The notes beneath the pieces were generated by a model. That model ran no database searches. It was not told the DNA's origin and saw only the letters and a program-made list of their open reading frames with translations. Shown here in pieces: positions 15,347 through 23,429 of a stretch of 34,999 bases of DNA. The stretch comes from RGIG1995 sp045645205. GTDB taxonomy: Bacteria; Bacillota; Clostridia; Oscillospirales; CAG-272. The stretch is taken from positions 1 through 34,999 of the forward strand of contig JAZRIJ010000066.1 in NCBI GenBank assembly GCA_045645205.1, given 5' to 3'. A program made the position numbers and the translations under genes. Position 1 is the first letter of the stretch, and each line of letters opens with the position of its first letter.

Positions 15347-18340
15347 TTATTCGGATTCAATGTAATCCGCTGAGTTTGAATATGTAATCTCAATGTAATC
15401 AAAACCAAATTCCTTACGCTTTCTCGTAATTTCTTTGTTAATCTCAGTTACATAGTCAAGCATTGCTTCTGTAGCATTCGCACCGTCATTATATACATCC
15501 ATAAATGCGAAGTCAACATAACGTGTAATAATATATCCACCGGGATATTCTGTAATACCTACTGTATTATTAAACTGTTCCATAAGATTCTCATATTCAC
15601 GCGAAGACCAGGGAAGCTCGGAAAGGGCTTCAATATTCGCCGTAGCATTCTTAGAAGACTGACCTACAACAGCAACAAGCTCATTGGAGTAGTTTGCCTG
15701 AACATTTCCTCTTGTAAACCATTCAAGGAACTTCCATGATTCTTCGGGATTATCTTCAGCGCCCTTCATAAGACATACGCCTTCGACCGTAACAACTGAG
15801 CAGTTATTGATCTCACCGTTTTCATCAACAAATCCGGGAAGCGCTTTAAATTCCCACAAACCGTCAATTTCAGGAGCAAATACCGTTAACTGATTGTAAA
15901 GGGCGATATACTCAGAAATGAGTATGGGCATTTCACCTGTTCTGAATCGGTTAGCCGCTTCGTATGTAAGAGGGAAGCGATAAGACTGGAACAAGTCTGT
16001 AAGTTCTGTAAATGCAGAAAGAGCTACATTTGATGAAAGGTTTATTCTCTTACCGTCATCAGCGTACATCTCACCGCCCATTTGATAGAGGAAGAGTTTT
16101 GTTCCCGCCGTCTTGGATGGGAAACCTATTGTCATATTGTTTGTTTGGAGAACCGGGATAATACTCTTCAGCTCATCCCACGTCTTTGGAACTTCAACAT
16201 TAAGGTCTGCAAGAATGTCCATTCTGTAGAACATCATAAGGAATGTCATGGTATTCGGCAAACCAAATGTCTCGCCGTAAAGTGTAAGTGTATCTATCGC
16301 CGCCTGAGGAAATCTCTTGATTACCTCATCAAAACCTTCCATTTCATTCAAAGGAAGAACAGCATCACGTATAGCATAGTTTACACAGTCCGAAGAACCA
16401 AGAAACGCAATATCAGGACCTATTCCTGCAAGTGTTGACTGAAGTACACCGCCGGATACAAGTTTTATCTCAACAGAAATATCATTATTTTGCATAAAAT
16501 CACTGTCAACCAACTGACGCATGATTTTGGACTTTTCGCGTCCGATTGTCGTCCAGACCTCAACCTTTGAGTCACCATCTATCTCAACTGTTGCACCCAA
16601 TGTGGAATAGTCAATGAAGAAACTAAGAATAAATGCTTTTGTTTCAAACCACAAAGCTTCAAAAAAGTTCGAATTAGCTTTGGGAAGCTTTGTGCCGGGC
16701 GCCTGAAATGTAAAGTAGTCTATTTCAAGGGGTTGCGCTCTAGAATCCAACAACCATGTACCCAATGTACCTATGTACGTCTTAAGGTTTTCAAGATTCT
16801 TGGCAACCTCGTCCTCATTGCTTGTCATCCTCTCAAGAAGAACAACGATCTTATTAAGAGTAGCAACATGAGAACCTGTCTGACCTGTTATTTCTTCAAG
16901 CAACTTTCCTACTGCCTTAAGCTCTCTTGCAGAGAAGATAAGATTATTGATAGCTTCAGGAACAAGTCTTCCGAAGTTATAGTCGCGATACTGGTCCGGA
17001 GACGAACCTGTAATCATTAATATTTTAAGGTAAGATTCGTTCATAAGTGTCAGAACATTGTCTACACGGTCAAGGACCTCACTCATAGAACCAAGAACGA
17101 CCTCAAACTTAATCTCATATTCTTTTCCTGCTTCAAAATAAAACTGATACGGGGTTCCATCCTTAGATGCAAGAACTGCATGCTGCCATGAGTCATTGTA
17201 AAGAAATTCAAGATAGCTTGCTTCTTCAAAAGGAATTTCTCCATTAATATATATACGGCGCGAAACGTACATACCTTCGAGCTCAGACTGCTTAAATCTC
17301 ATTGCAAGCTCATAAAGTCCTGACTCTTCGGGTTTAATAGTGTACTTTATCCACTGTCCTGCTGTTTTCCACTTGTCACTGCCTATTGTGTTAAGTTTTG
17401 TTTTGGAAGGATCCTGGGGAGAGGTTATGGGAGATGATCTGTCATTCAAAGGATACACAGTCTGTTCGGAAACACTGTCGGGCTTCTCCGCTTCGACAAC
17501 AATAGCAGCCTCACTGCTGACCGGCTTGTATCCGTTTTTTTCATATTCCTTAACAATATCCTCGTATTTTGGAAGATCTTTATATGGATAAAACTTCATA
17601 GTCGAGAACACTACAGGCTCTCTTACGGCTTCAAAGGATATTGTATGCTTACCTTCTGTCAAATAAAGTTGCAAAGGTTCAACAACAAAGCCGGTAGAAT
17701 CAGACAGTGTGTATATATTCCATGTCGGAATCTGCTCCTTAGTAGGACGAATATCATTATCGGTAAGGTCAGTCTTAAACGAACCATCCTCCTCAAGCAC
17801 ATCTATCCACGTCTTAGGCATCGTGAGATATCTTGATTCAGAAAAAGGTATCTTACCATCAATATAAAGCATACGCTCAATCGAAGTAGCTTTCGCCTTG
17901 TAGGAATAATACTCAATGTCTACCGTGTAAAGTCCCGTGGACGGAACGCTGATTTCAAATATCGCAGTTCCTTTTTCGGGCAAGTAAATCGATTTGACCG
18001 ATTTGCCAAATTCATTTTTTGTTTGTTCCTCGGTATAAACCACAACTTTGCCTTTTTCAGCCTCGTTGTCTGTCCCCTTGGATTCAACATATGCTTCGGC
18101 AAGGTTTACCGTAAAGGTATCCTTTGCTTTTCCTGCATTGCTGTGCATTGCGTAATAGTCATTGTAATCAATAGTATCAAGAAGCGCCTTGATTTCCTCC
18201 AATGACGATGTGGTCTCCTCGGTTTTGTCCGAGGAAGTTGAAGTGCTTGCAGCCGCAAATATGCCTGTCGTCATTGTTCCAACGAGCATAAGCACTGTCA
18301 AAAATCCACATAAAAGCTTTTTGAATATGGATTTGTTCAT
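15347..18340 (-). CDS. very large exported solute-binding protein with N-terminal CBM-like modules
   Basis: This 997-residue protein is twice the normal size of an ABC sugar-binding protein. It has a signal peptide (about 1-31, LLCGFLTVLMLVGTMTTGIF then AAAS) without a usable lipobox. Two beta-sandwich modules follow, about residues 75-250 and 275-415, each with a similar 'YIDGKIPFSESRYL' / 'YINGEIPFEEASYL' segment, so they look duplicated and CBM-like. A helical linker (430-540) and a short hydrophobic patch (about 560-580) precede a SBP_bac_1-type domain from about 590 (SKVEVWTTIGREKSKIMRQL) to the end (WKFLEWFTRGNVQANYSNEL). The start at 18340 is chosen over an ATG five codons upstream because GGGAGG lies 7 nt before it. 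It is the first gene of the operon. The substrate is unknown, probably a carbohydrate. Confidence 0.9.
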   Translation of the reverse strand: MNKSIFKKLLCGFLTVLMLVGTMTTGIFAAASTSTSSDKTEETTSSLEEIKALLDTIDYNDYYAMHSNAGKAKDTFTVNLAEAYVESKGTDNEAEKGKVVVYTEEQTKNEFGKSVKSIYLPEKGTAIFEISVPSTGLYTVDIEYYSYKAKATSIERMLYIDGKIPFSESRYLTMPKTWIDVLEEDGSFKTDLTDNDIRPTKEQIPTWNIYTLSDSTGFVVEPLQLYLTEGKHTISFEAVREPVVFSTMKFYPYKDLPKYEDIVKEYEKNGYKPVSSEAAIVVEAEKPDSVSEQTVYPLNDRSSPITSPQDPSKTKLNTIGSDKWKTAGQWIKYTIKPEESGLYELAMRFKQSELEGMYVSRRIYINGEIPFEEASYLEFLYNDSWQHAVLASKDGTPYQFYFEAGKEYEIKFEVVLGSMSEVLDRVDNVLTLMNESYLKILMITGSSPDQYRDYNFGRLVPEAINNLIFSARELKAVGKLLEEITGQTGSHVATLNKIVVLLERMTSNEDEVAKNLENLKTYIGTLGTWLLDSRAQPLEIDYFTFQAPGTKLPKANSNFFEALWFETKAFILSFFIDYSTLGATVEIDGDSKVEVWTTIGREKSKIMRQLVDSDFMQNNDISVEIKLVSGGVLQSTLAGIGPDIAFLGSSDCVNYAIRDAVLPLNEMEGFDEVIKRFPQAAIDTLTLYGETFGLPNTMTFLMMFYRMDILADLNVEVPKTWDELKSIIPVLQTNNMTIGFPSKTAGTKLFLYQMGGEMYADDGKRINLSSNVALSAFTELTDLFQSYRFPLTYEAANRFRTGEMPILISEYIALYNQLTVFAPEIDGLWEFKALPGFVDENGEINNCSVVTVEGVCLMKGAEDNPEESWKFLEWFTRGNVQANYSNELVAVVGQSSKNATANIEALSELPWSSREYENLMEQFNNTVGITEYPGGYIITRYVDFAFMDVYNDGANATEAMLDYVTEINKEITRKRKEFGFDYIEITYSNSADYIESE

Positions 18341-18398
18341 GGTTTTTCCTCCCATAAAGATTTTGATAACTTAACACATTTTTATTAGGGCAGGGAGC

Positions 18399-18497
18399 CG
18401 TTATATCAGCAAAAAATAACGCAAAAACACTACTCCGCCCACTATCTTTGAGCGTAGTACTGCGTCATACCCTTTATAATCCTGCGTTTCACGCCGG
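18399..18497 (-). promoter_or_regulatory. structured 5' leader of the ABC/DUF5696 operon
   Basis: Between the promoter and the first gene the RNA can form three stems, in transcript order: CC-GCGT/ACGC-GG with a tight loop (18481-18497); ACTAC-GCTC/GGGC-GTAGT with a 3-nt bulge (18429-18458); and CGTTAT/ATAACG (18399-18421). The leader is about 175 nt long. It has no T-box motif, and I could not match it to a known riboswitch class (c-di-GMP, SAM, purine, cobalamin and ZTP were considered). It may be a control element or only structured RNA. Confidence 0.45.
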
Positions 18498-18522
18498 AAA
18501 TGCCGTAATTTAGTGCGAAATA

Positions 18523-18551
18523 ATAATAGCACACAACCACAAAAAAGTCAA
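18523..18551 (-). promoter_or_regulatory. sigma-A promoter of the ABC/DUF5696 operon
   Basis: On the minus strand: TTGACT (-35, complement of 18546-18551), a 17-bp spacer, and extended -10 TGCTATTAT (TATTAT is the complement of 18523-18528). Start would be near 18516. It would drive the seven genes down to 6014. Confidence 0.72.
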
Positions 18552-18559
18552 GAGAGCAT

Positions 18560-18972
18560 TTACCCTTTTCCCTTATTATATATAGCAATACCACTTATTA
18601 ATCAAAAATTATTTACATTTTCAGCATCCTTTCGACATTTTTAGCATTTTTTGTGGTTTTCTACTTTTCAGTAAATTTGTCTTACTCAATCATGTATTTT
18701 TCTTAATTTTTAGCTTTTATTTTTAATGTTAACTTTATATTTCTGCGCCCGAGGTAAATGCAATTTACTAATATTTTTTGATATCATTGTATAAAAAACT
18801 TTACTTTTTTTGTGCAAATTGCACTTATTTTTAATATTTTTTTCTACACTTGTATAACCTGCACAAAACACTTTTTTACCACCTCCACGAAAGCAATTTA
18901 ATGTTTTGTAAACTTTCAGTCCCCCCATTTGTACCGCAACACTAAATCTAATATTCATTTTACATATTTTTA
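18560..18972. other. AT-rich divergent intergenic region with two dyads
   Basis: No gene is supported here. Two short inverted repeats stand out: GTAAAT-GCA-ATTTAC (18754-18768) and GTGCAA-A-TTGCAC (18812-18824). They share the half-site GCAA/TTGC character and could be sites for one regulator of the sugar operon or the kinase. A weak second minus-strand promoter may start within the second dyad (TTGCAC, 18-bp spacer, TATACA). The rest is poly-A/T sequence. Confidence 0.35.
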
Positions 18973-19001
18973 TTGTAATTTAATCCCAAATATGTTATAA
19001 T
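18973..19001 (+). promoter_or_regulatory. promoter of the pyridoxamine kinase gene
   Basis: TTGTAA (18973-18978), a 17-bp spacer, and extended -10 TGTTATAAT (TATAAT at 18996-19001). Confidence 0.72.
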
Positions 19002-19045
19002 GCAAAAAAGTTTATTATTAAACATATCGAAAGGGTCAAAAACCA

Positions 19046-19894
19046 ATGAATCCGCAAAAAAGAGCAGTTACAATAAATGATATATCGGGAGTGGGAAAAT
19101 GCTCCGTTACGGTAGCCTGTCCCATATTATCAGCAGCAGGCATAGAAACCTCTGTTTTGCCCACAGCACTTTTATCTACTCATACGGGCGGATTTGAAGG
19201 TTATTATTTCCTTGACCTAACCGATGGAATGAACGAAATAGTTAAACACTGGAAAACTCTCGGACTTAAATTTAATGCCATATACAGCGGATATTTGGGT
19301 TCAACGGCACAAATAGAAACGGTAAACAAATTTATCGACATATTCAAAACAGATGACACCGTTATAATGGTCGATCCCGTTATGGGAGATGCAGGCAGAT
19401 TTTACGCAGGCTTTACACATGAATATATAAATGGAATGAAAAAACTGTGCGGTAAAGCTGATATAATCGTACCCAATATTACAGAAGCTTTATTTTTGCT
19501 GGGCAGGGAATATTGTGAAGGACCTTACACTGAAACATTCATTAAAGACATTTTAAAAGAGATATCTGAAACGGGATGCAAAAAAGCAGTACTTACAGGT
19601 GTCCACTTTGACGACAGCGCGGTTGGAGCCGCCTCTTTTGACAGCCAAAACAACATATTTGACATATCCCTCGCACCCAAAATGGAAGGGTTTTACCACG
19701 GAACAGGCGACGTATTTGCCTCTGCCCTGCTTGGCGCTCTTTTAAATAACAAAACCCTCGCCGAAGCAACAAGAATAGCTGTTAACTTCACCGAGGATTC
19801 CATTATCCGCACAAAAAATGCCGGCACTGACACAAGATACGGAGTTAATTTTGAGCAAGGTTTACCCGATTATGTAAGAACCTTAGGGCTATAA
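19046..19894 (+). CDS. pyridoxamine kinase (PfkB/ribokinase-like fold)
   Basis: This 282-residue protein matches the clostridial pyridoxamine/pyridoxal kinase type. The N-terminal INDISGVGKCSVTVACPIL carries the substrate-binding region, VDPVMGDAGRFY the middle motif, and GTGDVFASALLGALL the C-terminal anion-hole and catalytic-aspartate motif (GTGD). It phosphorylates the 5'-hydroxyl of B6 vitamers using ATP, salvaging them into pyridoxal phosphate. An AAAGGG-type ribosome binding site lies 10-15 nt before the ATG. The gene stands alone. Its stop overlaps the stop region of the convergent orphan gene by 6 bp, with no terminator between them. A role in thiamine-type (hydroxymethylpyrimidine) phosphorylation is less likely, given the pyridoxamine kinase N-terminus. 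Confidence 0.9.
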   Translation: MNPQKRAVTINDISGVGKCSVTVACPILSAAGIETSVLPTALLSTHTGGFEGYYFLDLTDGMNEIVKHWKTLGLKFNAIYSGYLGSTAQIETVNKFIDIFKTDDTVIMVDPVMGDAGRFYAGFTHEYINGMKKLCGKADIIVPNITEALFLLGREYCEGPYTETFIKDILKEISETGCKKAVLTGVHFDDSAVGAASFDSQNNIFDISLAPKMEGFYHGTGDVFASALLGALLNNKTLAEATRIAVNFTEDSIIRTKNAGTDTRYGVNFEQGLPDYVRTLGL

Positions 19895-20368
19895 CAACAT
19901 CATCAAAACAAGGACCATCAGTATATCGTCCTCAGATTTACTGTTAAGCATAAGTATTATCATAGCGCAAATAAGCACATCTTCCGGAGAAAATGACATA
20001 TTTTGAAGTCCATCAATAAGTTTGTGCAGTCCGTTTTTTTGTTCACTTTGTACCGTGCGCTCAACAGGAACATTAAAATGTGAAAAAGCAGACCCTTTTT
20101 CTCGTTTTTGCATATACTCACGGCGGCGTATGTTTTTTTCATAGTCCCCATATGTCTCATCATCCCGAGCAATACGCTCTATGCCCTCGGCATTTTGGTT
20201 TTCTTCCCTACCTTGCACCATATCGTATATCATTCCCCGATAGTTAGGTGGCGCTGAAGGTAACTCCGGTTTTATTTGATTTTCCGATGTTGTTTCCTCA
20301 ACTATAGCTTTGCGCTTTGGTATTACTGTCTGCGGTACAGACATTGGAGTGGGAGCACTGTTTTGCAT
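19889..20368 (-). CDS. orphan protein with disordered N-terminus and hydrophobic C-terminal hairpin
   Basis: I do not recognise a named family. The likely start is the ATG at 20368, because AGGAG lies 7 nt upstream of it. An upstream in-frame GTG at 20410 overlaps its own AAGGAG and an ATG at 20386 has none. This gives 159 residues: a low-complexity polar N-terminus (to about 110), then a C-terminal part LIDGLQNMSFSPEDVLICAM followed by IILMLNSKSEDDILMVLVLM, two short hydrophobic segments separated by an acidic turn. The layout looks like a small membrane or helix-hairpin module. It is the last of three tightly spaced genes and shares its composition (Met/Leu-rich ends) with them. Confidence 0.75.
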   Translation of the reverse strand: MQNSAPTPMSVPQTVIPKRKAIVEETTSENQIKPELPSAPPNYRGMIYDMVQGREENQNAEGIERIARDDETYGDYEKNIRRREYMQKREKGSAFSHFNVPVERTVQSEQKNGLHKLIDGLQNMSFSPEDVLICAMIILMLNSKSEDDILMVLVLMMLL

Positions 20369-20416
20369 ATTTCCTCTCCTGCTCATATTTCTGCTGTAAA
20401 TAGTTCTCACTCCTTT

Positions 20417-20800
20417 TTATAATAATGATTTAAGAAGCCCGGTCTTCTCGCTTAACTGCACAAGCTTCAGTATTTTTATTATGCTGTCGATCTTGTCGCA
20501 CCTGTCAGGTCCCACATAAGGCTTGAGCGCCAACAGTAAACGAATAAGATTTTCGGCATCATCTCCACGCTTGCGATGATTTTGCTGTATATCCTCGTAA
20601 TGTCTTTCCTCTTTTCTGTCATAACCTTTATCTCGAGGAGCGCTTCTATTGTTTTCGTATTTTTCGGCAGTTTCACTTTTACCGCCGTTATCATTATTAC
20701 TGTTCATGAGATTTCCGGCAATTCCCATTAAACTTTTCATCATCTCTGGATTTTCGGTTAATTTGCTGATAATACCGCTGATATCACCTGAGTCGTTCAT
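20417..20800 (-). CDS. orphan protein with Met-rich N-terminal and Leu-rich C-terminal helices
   Basis: This 127-residue protein was not assigned to a named family. The N-terminal ISKLTENPEMMKSLMGIAGN is a short amphipathic helix pair. The middle (about 38-80) is polar and probably disordered. The C-terminal LIRLLLALKPYVGPDRCDKI and IIKILKLVQLSEKTGLLKSL are amphipathic helices. There is no signal peptide or clear membrane span. A strong AGGAGG lies 4-5 nt before the ATG. It is the second gene of the three-gene unit: 14 nt after the 81-residue gene, and 48 nt before the chosen start of the next. Similar 'NPEMM...ALKPYL' small proteins occur in other Clostridia, as far as I remember, without known function. 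Confidence 0.8.
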   Translation of the reverse strand: MNDSGDISGIISKLTENPEMMKSLMGIAGNLMNSNNDNGGKSETAEKYENNRSAPRDKGYDRKEERHYEDIQQNHRKRGDDAENLIRLLLALKPYVGPDRCDKIDSIIKILKLVQLSEKTGLLKSLL

Positions 20801-20814
20801 AATGCCTCCTTTTA

Positions 20815-21060
20815 CTACATATTCATTTGCCTTTTGATATTATTTACAGTATCCTCGTCAAGCATAGATAATGCATTCTGAAGATCCTTTTCAGACATTC
20901 CCGACAGGCTGTTACGCAGCTTTGATATATCTGAAACAGCCCTTTCAGCCCGTCTGTCACTTACTCCTGCACACTTGGCTATAGATCGGACAATATTCTT
21001 CAGATCCTCGTCATTTATGCCATCAAGCTTATTCATAATTTGTCTCTTATCGATTTCCAT
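20815..21060 (-). CDS. small orphan helical protein
   Basis: This 81-residue, all-helical, charged protein was not assigned to a named family. It has two similar segments, LDGINDEDLKNIVRSIAK and LSGMSEKDLQNALSMLDE, each 'L.G(I/M)(N/S)(D/E).DL.N', so it looks like an internal duplication of a helix-turn-helix-sized unit. AAGGAG lies upstream of the ATG. It is the first gene of the three-gene minus-strand cluster and is divergent from the phosphoesterase gene at 21159. Cytoplasmic, function unknown. Confidence 0.8.
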   Translation of the reverse strand: MEIDKRQIMNKLDGINDEDLKNIVRSIAKCAGVSDRRAERAVSDISKLRNSLSGMSEKDLQNALSMLDEDTVNNIKRQMNM

Positions 21061-21158
21061 ACAAATACTCTCCTTGTTTGTTATTGATAAAAATCATTTT
21101 TCATAAGCAGTATATGAGACCACAAAAATACAGTTACACAAAAAAGGAAATATTATTT

Positions 21159-21674
21159 ATGAAAATAATCGTATTCTCCGACAGTCATGGGAAATACGCC
21201 AATATAAAAAAAGCAGTAGATATGCACCCCGATGCAAAATATTTGATTCATTCGGGAGACGGCGTAATGGATCTTAATACTCTTGATAATCTTCCACAAA
21301 ACATTTTTACCGTAAACGGAAACCATGAAGACGGCTTTCGTGGAGCAAAAAACAATGTAAGACAGCAATGCATTACGGTTTGCGGCAAAAAAATATTTCT
21401 TTGCCACGGGCATAAGCACAATGTTAATTTTAATCTGCAAAACCTTATTTATGCAGCAGTTGAAGCAAATGCGGATATTGCGGTATACGGACACACTCAC
21501 ATCAAACACAGCGAGTATATCCCCCCCGACAAACTTTTTGTAGGCAGAAGCAACGGACTATATATTTTCAATCCCGGCAGTATATCCATGCCTCGAGACA
21601 GCATATACTCATCCTTCGGACTTATTGAAATTCACAAAAACGGAATATTACTGTCCCACGGAACAGTAAAATAA
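21159..21674 (+). CDS. YfcE/MJ0936-type metallophosphoesterase
   Basis: This 171-residue calcineurin-like phosphoesterase has metal-binding motifs in order: FSDSHG (D8, H10), HSGDG (D34), NGNHED (N55, H56), GHKH and GHTH. These form the two-metal (usually Mn2+) site. Family members hydrolyse phosphodiesters such as bis-p-nitrophenyl phosphate; the physiological substrate is unknown. The longer frame from a TTG at 21078 is rejected: the family starts at MKIIVFSDSH, and AAGGAAA lies about 9 nt before this ATG. It heads a plus-strand run of five genes with small gaps. Confidence 0.92.
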   Translation: MKIIVFSDSHGKYANIKKAVDMHPDAKYLIHSGDGVMDLNTLDNLPQNIFTVNGNHEDGFRGAKNNVRQQCITVCGKKIFLCHGHKHNVNFNLQNLIYAAVEANADIAVYGHTHIKHSEYIPPDKLFVGRSNGLYIFNPGSISMPRDSIYSSFGLIEIHKNGILLSHGTVK

Positions 21675-21694
21675 AATATAAAAAGAGCAAAAAA

Positions 21695-22180
21695 ATGAAA
21701 TATACCCCAAAACCGAACAAAACTCCAACAATATTTATTATTTTGTTCCTGCTGATATCAACCCTTGTTTTTACCGCATTTTCGTTAGAAATAAAGGGGG
21801 TTATGTCGGTAGCTTTAAAAATGACAGCCATTATGTTTTTTATGACGGCAATTCTTGTAATATCACGGTATCTCACATTTAATTACACTTATTACGCTAA
21901 CGACTTTGAATTTTGTATAACAAAAAACAATGCAAACATAAGACAGATCATTTGCAGGCTTTATTATACCGATATTACAGCCATAAAACCATATAAAGAA
22001 GCAAAAAATACTATAAAAACACAAGATAGACATAACTACTGTGTTTCTGTATTTGCAAAATATTCCTACTGTCTGTTCTACGAAATTGAGGAAGAAAACG
22101 GTGTTATTATAATAGAATGCAGTCCTTTTTTTGCAAACTATATCGAAAAACACTTTAATTGCGATATTTTTACTGTATAA
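21695..22180 (+). CDS. small two-span membrane protein, PH-like C-terminal domain possible
   Basis: This 161-residue protein is not recognised as a named family. Two adjacent hydrophobic spans (about 12-32 and 40-58, IFIILFLLISTLVFTAFSLE and ALKMTAIMFFMTAILVIS) are followed by a soluble beta-rich domain (YTYYANDFEFCITKNNANIR through DITAIKPYKE). Such a layout, two spans and then a strand-rich domain with 'I..Y.DI..I', resembles bacterial PH (bPH) membrane proteins. That is a structural guess. It lies 20 nt after the phosphoesterase gene and 42 nt before the CDF exporter gene. Confidence 0.72.
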   Translation: MKYTPKPNKTPTIFIILFLLISTLVFTAFSLEIKGVMSVALKMTAIMFFMTAILVISRYLTFNYTYYANDFEFCITKNNANIRQIICRLYYTDITAIKPYKEAKNTIKTQDRHNYCVSVFAKYSYCLFYEIEEENGVIIIECSPFFANYIEKHFNCDIFTV

Positions 22181-22222
22181 ATCAATAAATAATAAAATGA
22201 CAAACGAAAGGCAGGAGTAAAA

Positions 22223-23404
22223 ATGAAATTTCTCTTCAGACTTTTTATAAAAAATTCTGACGAAACGGATAATCCCGCCGTCAGAAACTCTTATGGAAAA
22301 TTTACCGGCATATTCGGTATAAGTTCAAACGCAATTTTGTTTTTAATTAAACTTATTATCGGAATTGTCACCTCCAGTATATCCGTAACCGCCGATGCAA
22401 TGAATAACCTTTGCGATGCAGGTTCCTCGATAATAACTATGTTTGGATTTAAAATAGCAGGCAAGCCCGCAGATGCAAAGCATCCTTACGGACACGCAAG
22501 AATGGAATATATATCGGGACTTATCGTATCCTGTATTATAACCGCGATAGGCTTCGACCTTCTTTTAGGTTCTGTTGAAAAAACAATAAACCCAACGGAA
22601 ACCAAATATTCTATAATCAGTATAGTAATCCTGTCCCTTACGGTAGGTATCAAGCTTTTTCAAGGTCTGGTTTATCGCTCGGCAGGCAAAAAAATCAACT
22701 CCACCTCCCTTATCGCTTCTTCTGCAGATAGTATAAATGATGTTATATCCACCACCGTTGTCATTATAGGAAGCATAATCGGACTTACTACAGACATTAT
22801 GCTTGACGGATGGTTAGGACTTGCTGTTGCTCTGTTTGTAATTTACTCCGGAGTAAAGCTTATAACCGAGACAACAGATCCTTTGCTCGGTGCTGCGCCT
22901 GATGAAGAACTGGTCGAAAAACTTTCGAAAAAGATATTAAGCTATGACGGTGTTATCGGCATTCACGACCTTGTGGTACACAACTACGGCTTTGGAAGAT
23001 GCTTTGCCTCAGTTCACGCAGAAGTTCCGGCAAGCACAAACATTATGATAAGTCATGACACCATAGATAACATCGAATTTGACGTATTGGAAAATATGAA
23101 TATCCATTTGGTTATTCATCTTGACCCCATTGAAACCGACAACCCTAAAATAACCGAGTTAAAAACCATAGTTCAGCTTATACTACAATCAAAAGACAAC
23201 AGAATATCCATGCATGATTTTAGAGTCGTATTTGGTGATACCCATACCAATTTAATATTTGACGTAAATCTTCCGTTTGACTACGAAACAAACGATGACT
23301 TTTTCTGCAGTGAAATAACAAAAGAAATAAGAAAGGTCGATCCGTCATACAACACCGTCATAACAGTCGACCGAAACTATATGAATTCACGAAAGAAGAA
23401 CTAA
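22223..23404 (+). CDS. cation diffusion facilitator (CDF) transporter, probably Mn2+ type
   Basis: This 393-residue protein has about six membrane spans and a C-terminal cytoplasmic dimerisation domain, then a further roughly 90-residue alpha/beta stretch, making it longer than standard 290-residue CDFs. KHPYGHARMEYISG is the family signature after TM2. The metal-binding residues are N61/D65 (NNLCD) in TM2 and D169/D173 (DSIND) in TM5. Zn-specific CDFs usually have His in TM5; a DxxxD at this place is reported for the Mn-CDF group, so Mn2+ export coupled to H+ is the best guess. AAAGGCAGGAG lies just upstream of the ATG. Confidence 0.9.
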   Translation: MKFLFRLFIKNSDETDNPAVRNSYGKFTGIFGISSNAILFLIKLIIGIVTSSISVTADAMNNLCDAGSSIITMFGFKIAGKPADAKHPYGHARMEYISGLIVSCIITAIGFDLLLGSVEKTINPTETKYSIISIVILSLTVGIKLFQGLVYRSAGKKINSTSLIASSADSINDVISTTVVIIGSIIGLTTDIMLDGWLGLAVALFVIYSGVKLITETTDPLLGAAPDEELVEKLSKKILSYDGVIGIHDLVVHNYGFGRCFASVHAEVPASTNIMISHDTIDNIEFDVLENMNIHLVIHLDPIETDNPKITELKTIVQLILQSKDNRISMHDFRVVFGDTHTNLIFDVNLPFDYETNDDFFCSEITKEIRKVDPSYNTVITVDRNYMNSRKKN

Positions 23405-23429
23405 AACATATTAAAAAAGGAGAATAAAA

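Noticed and set aside
18399..18497. Known riboswitch (c-di-GMP, SAM, purine, ZTP or cobalamin)
   Set aside because: None of the conserved core sequences of these classes could be found; left as an unclassified structured leader.
20369..20410. GTG start at 20410 for the 19889 gene
   Set aside because: The AAGGAG overlaps the GTG itself, leaving no spacing; the ATG at 20368 has AGGAG at 7 nt.
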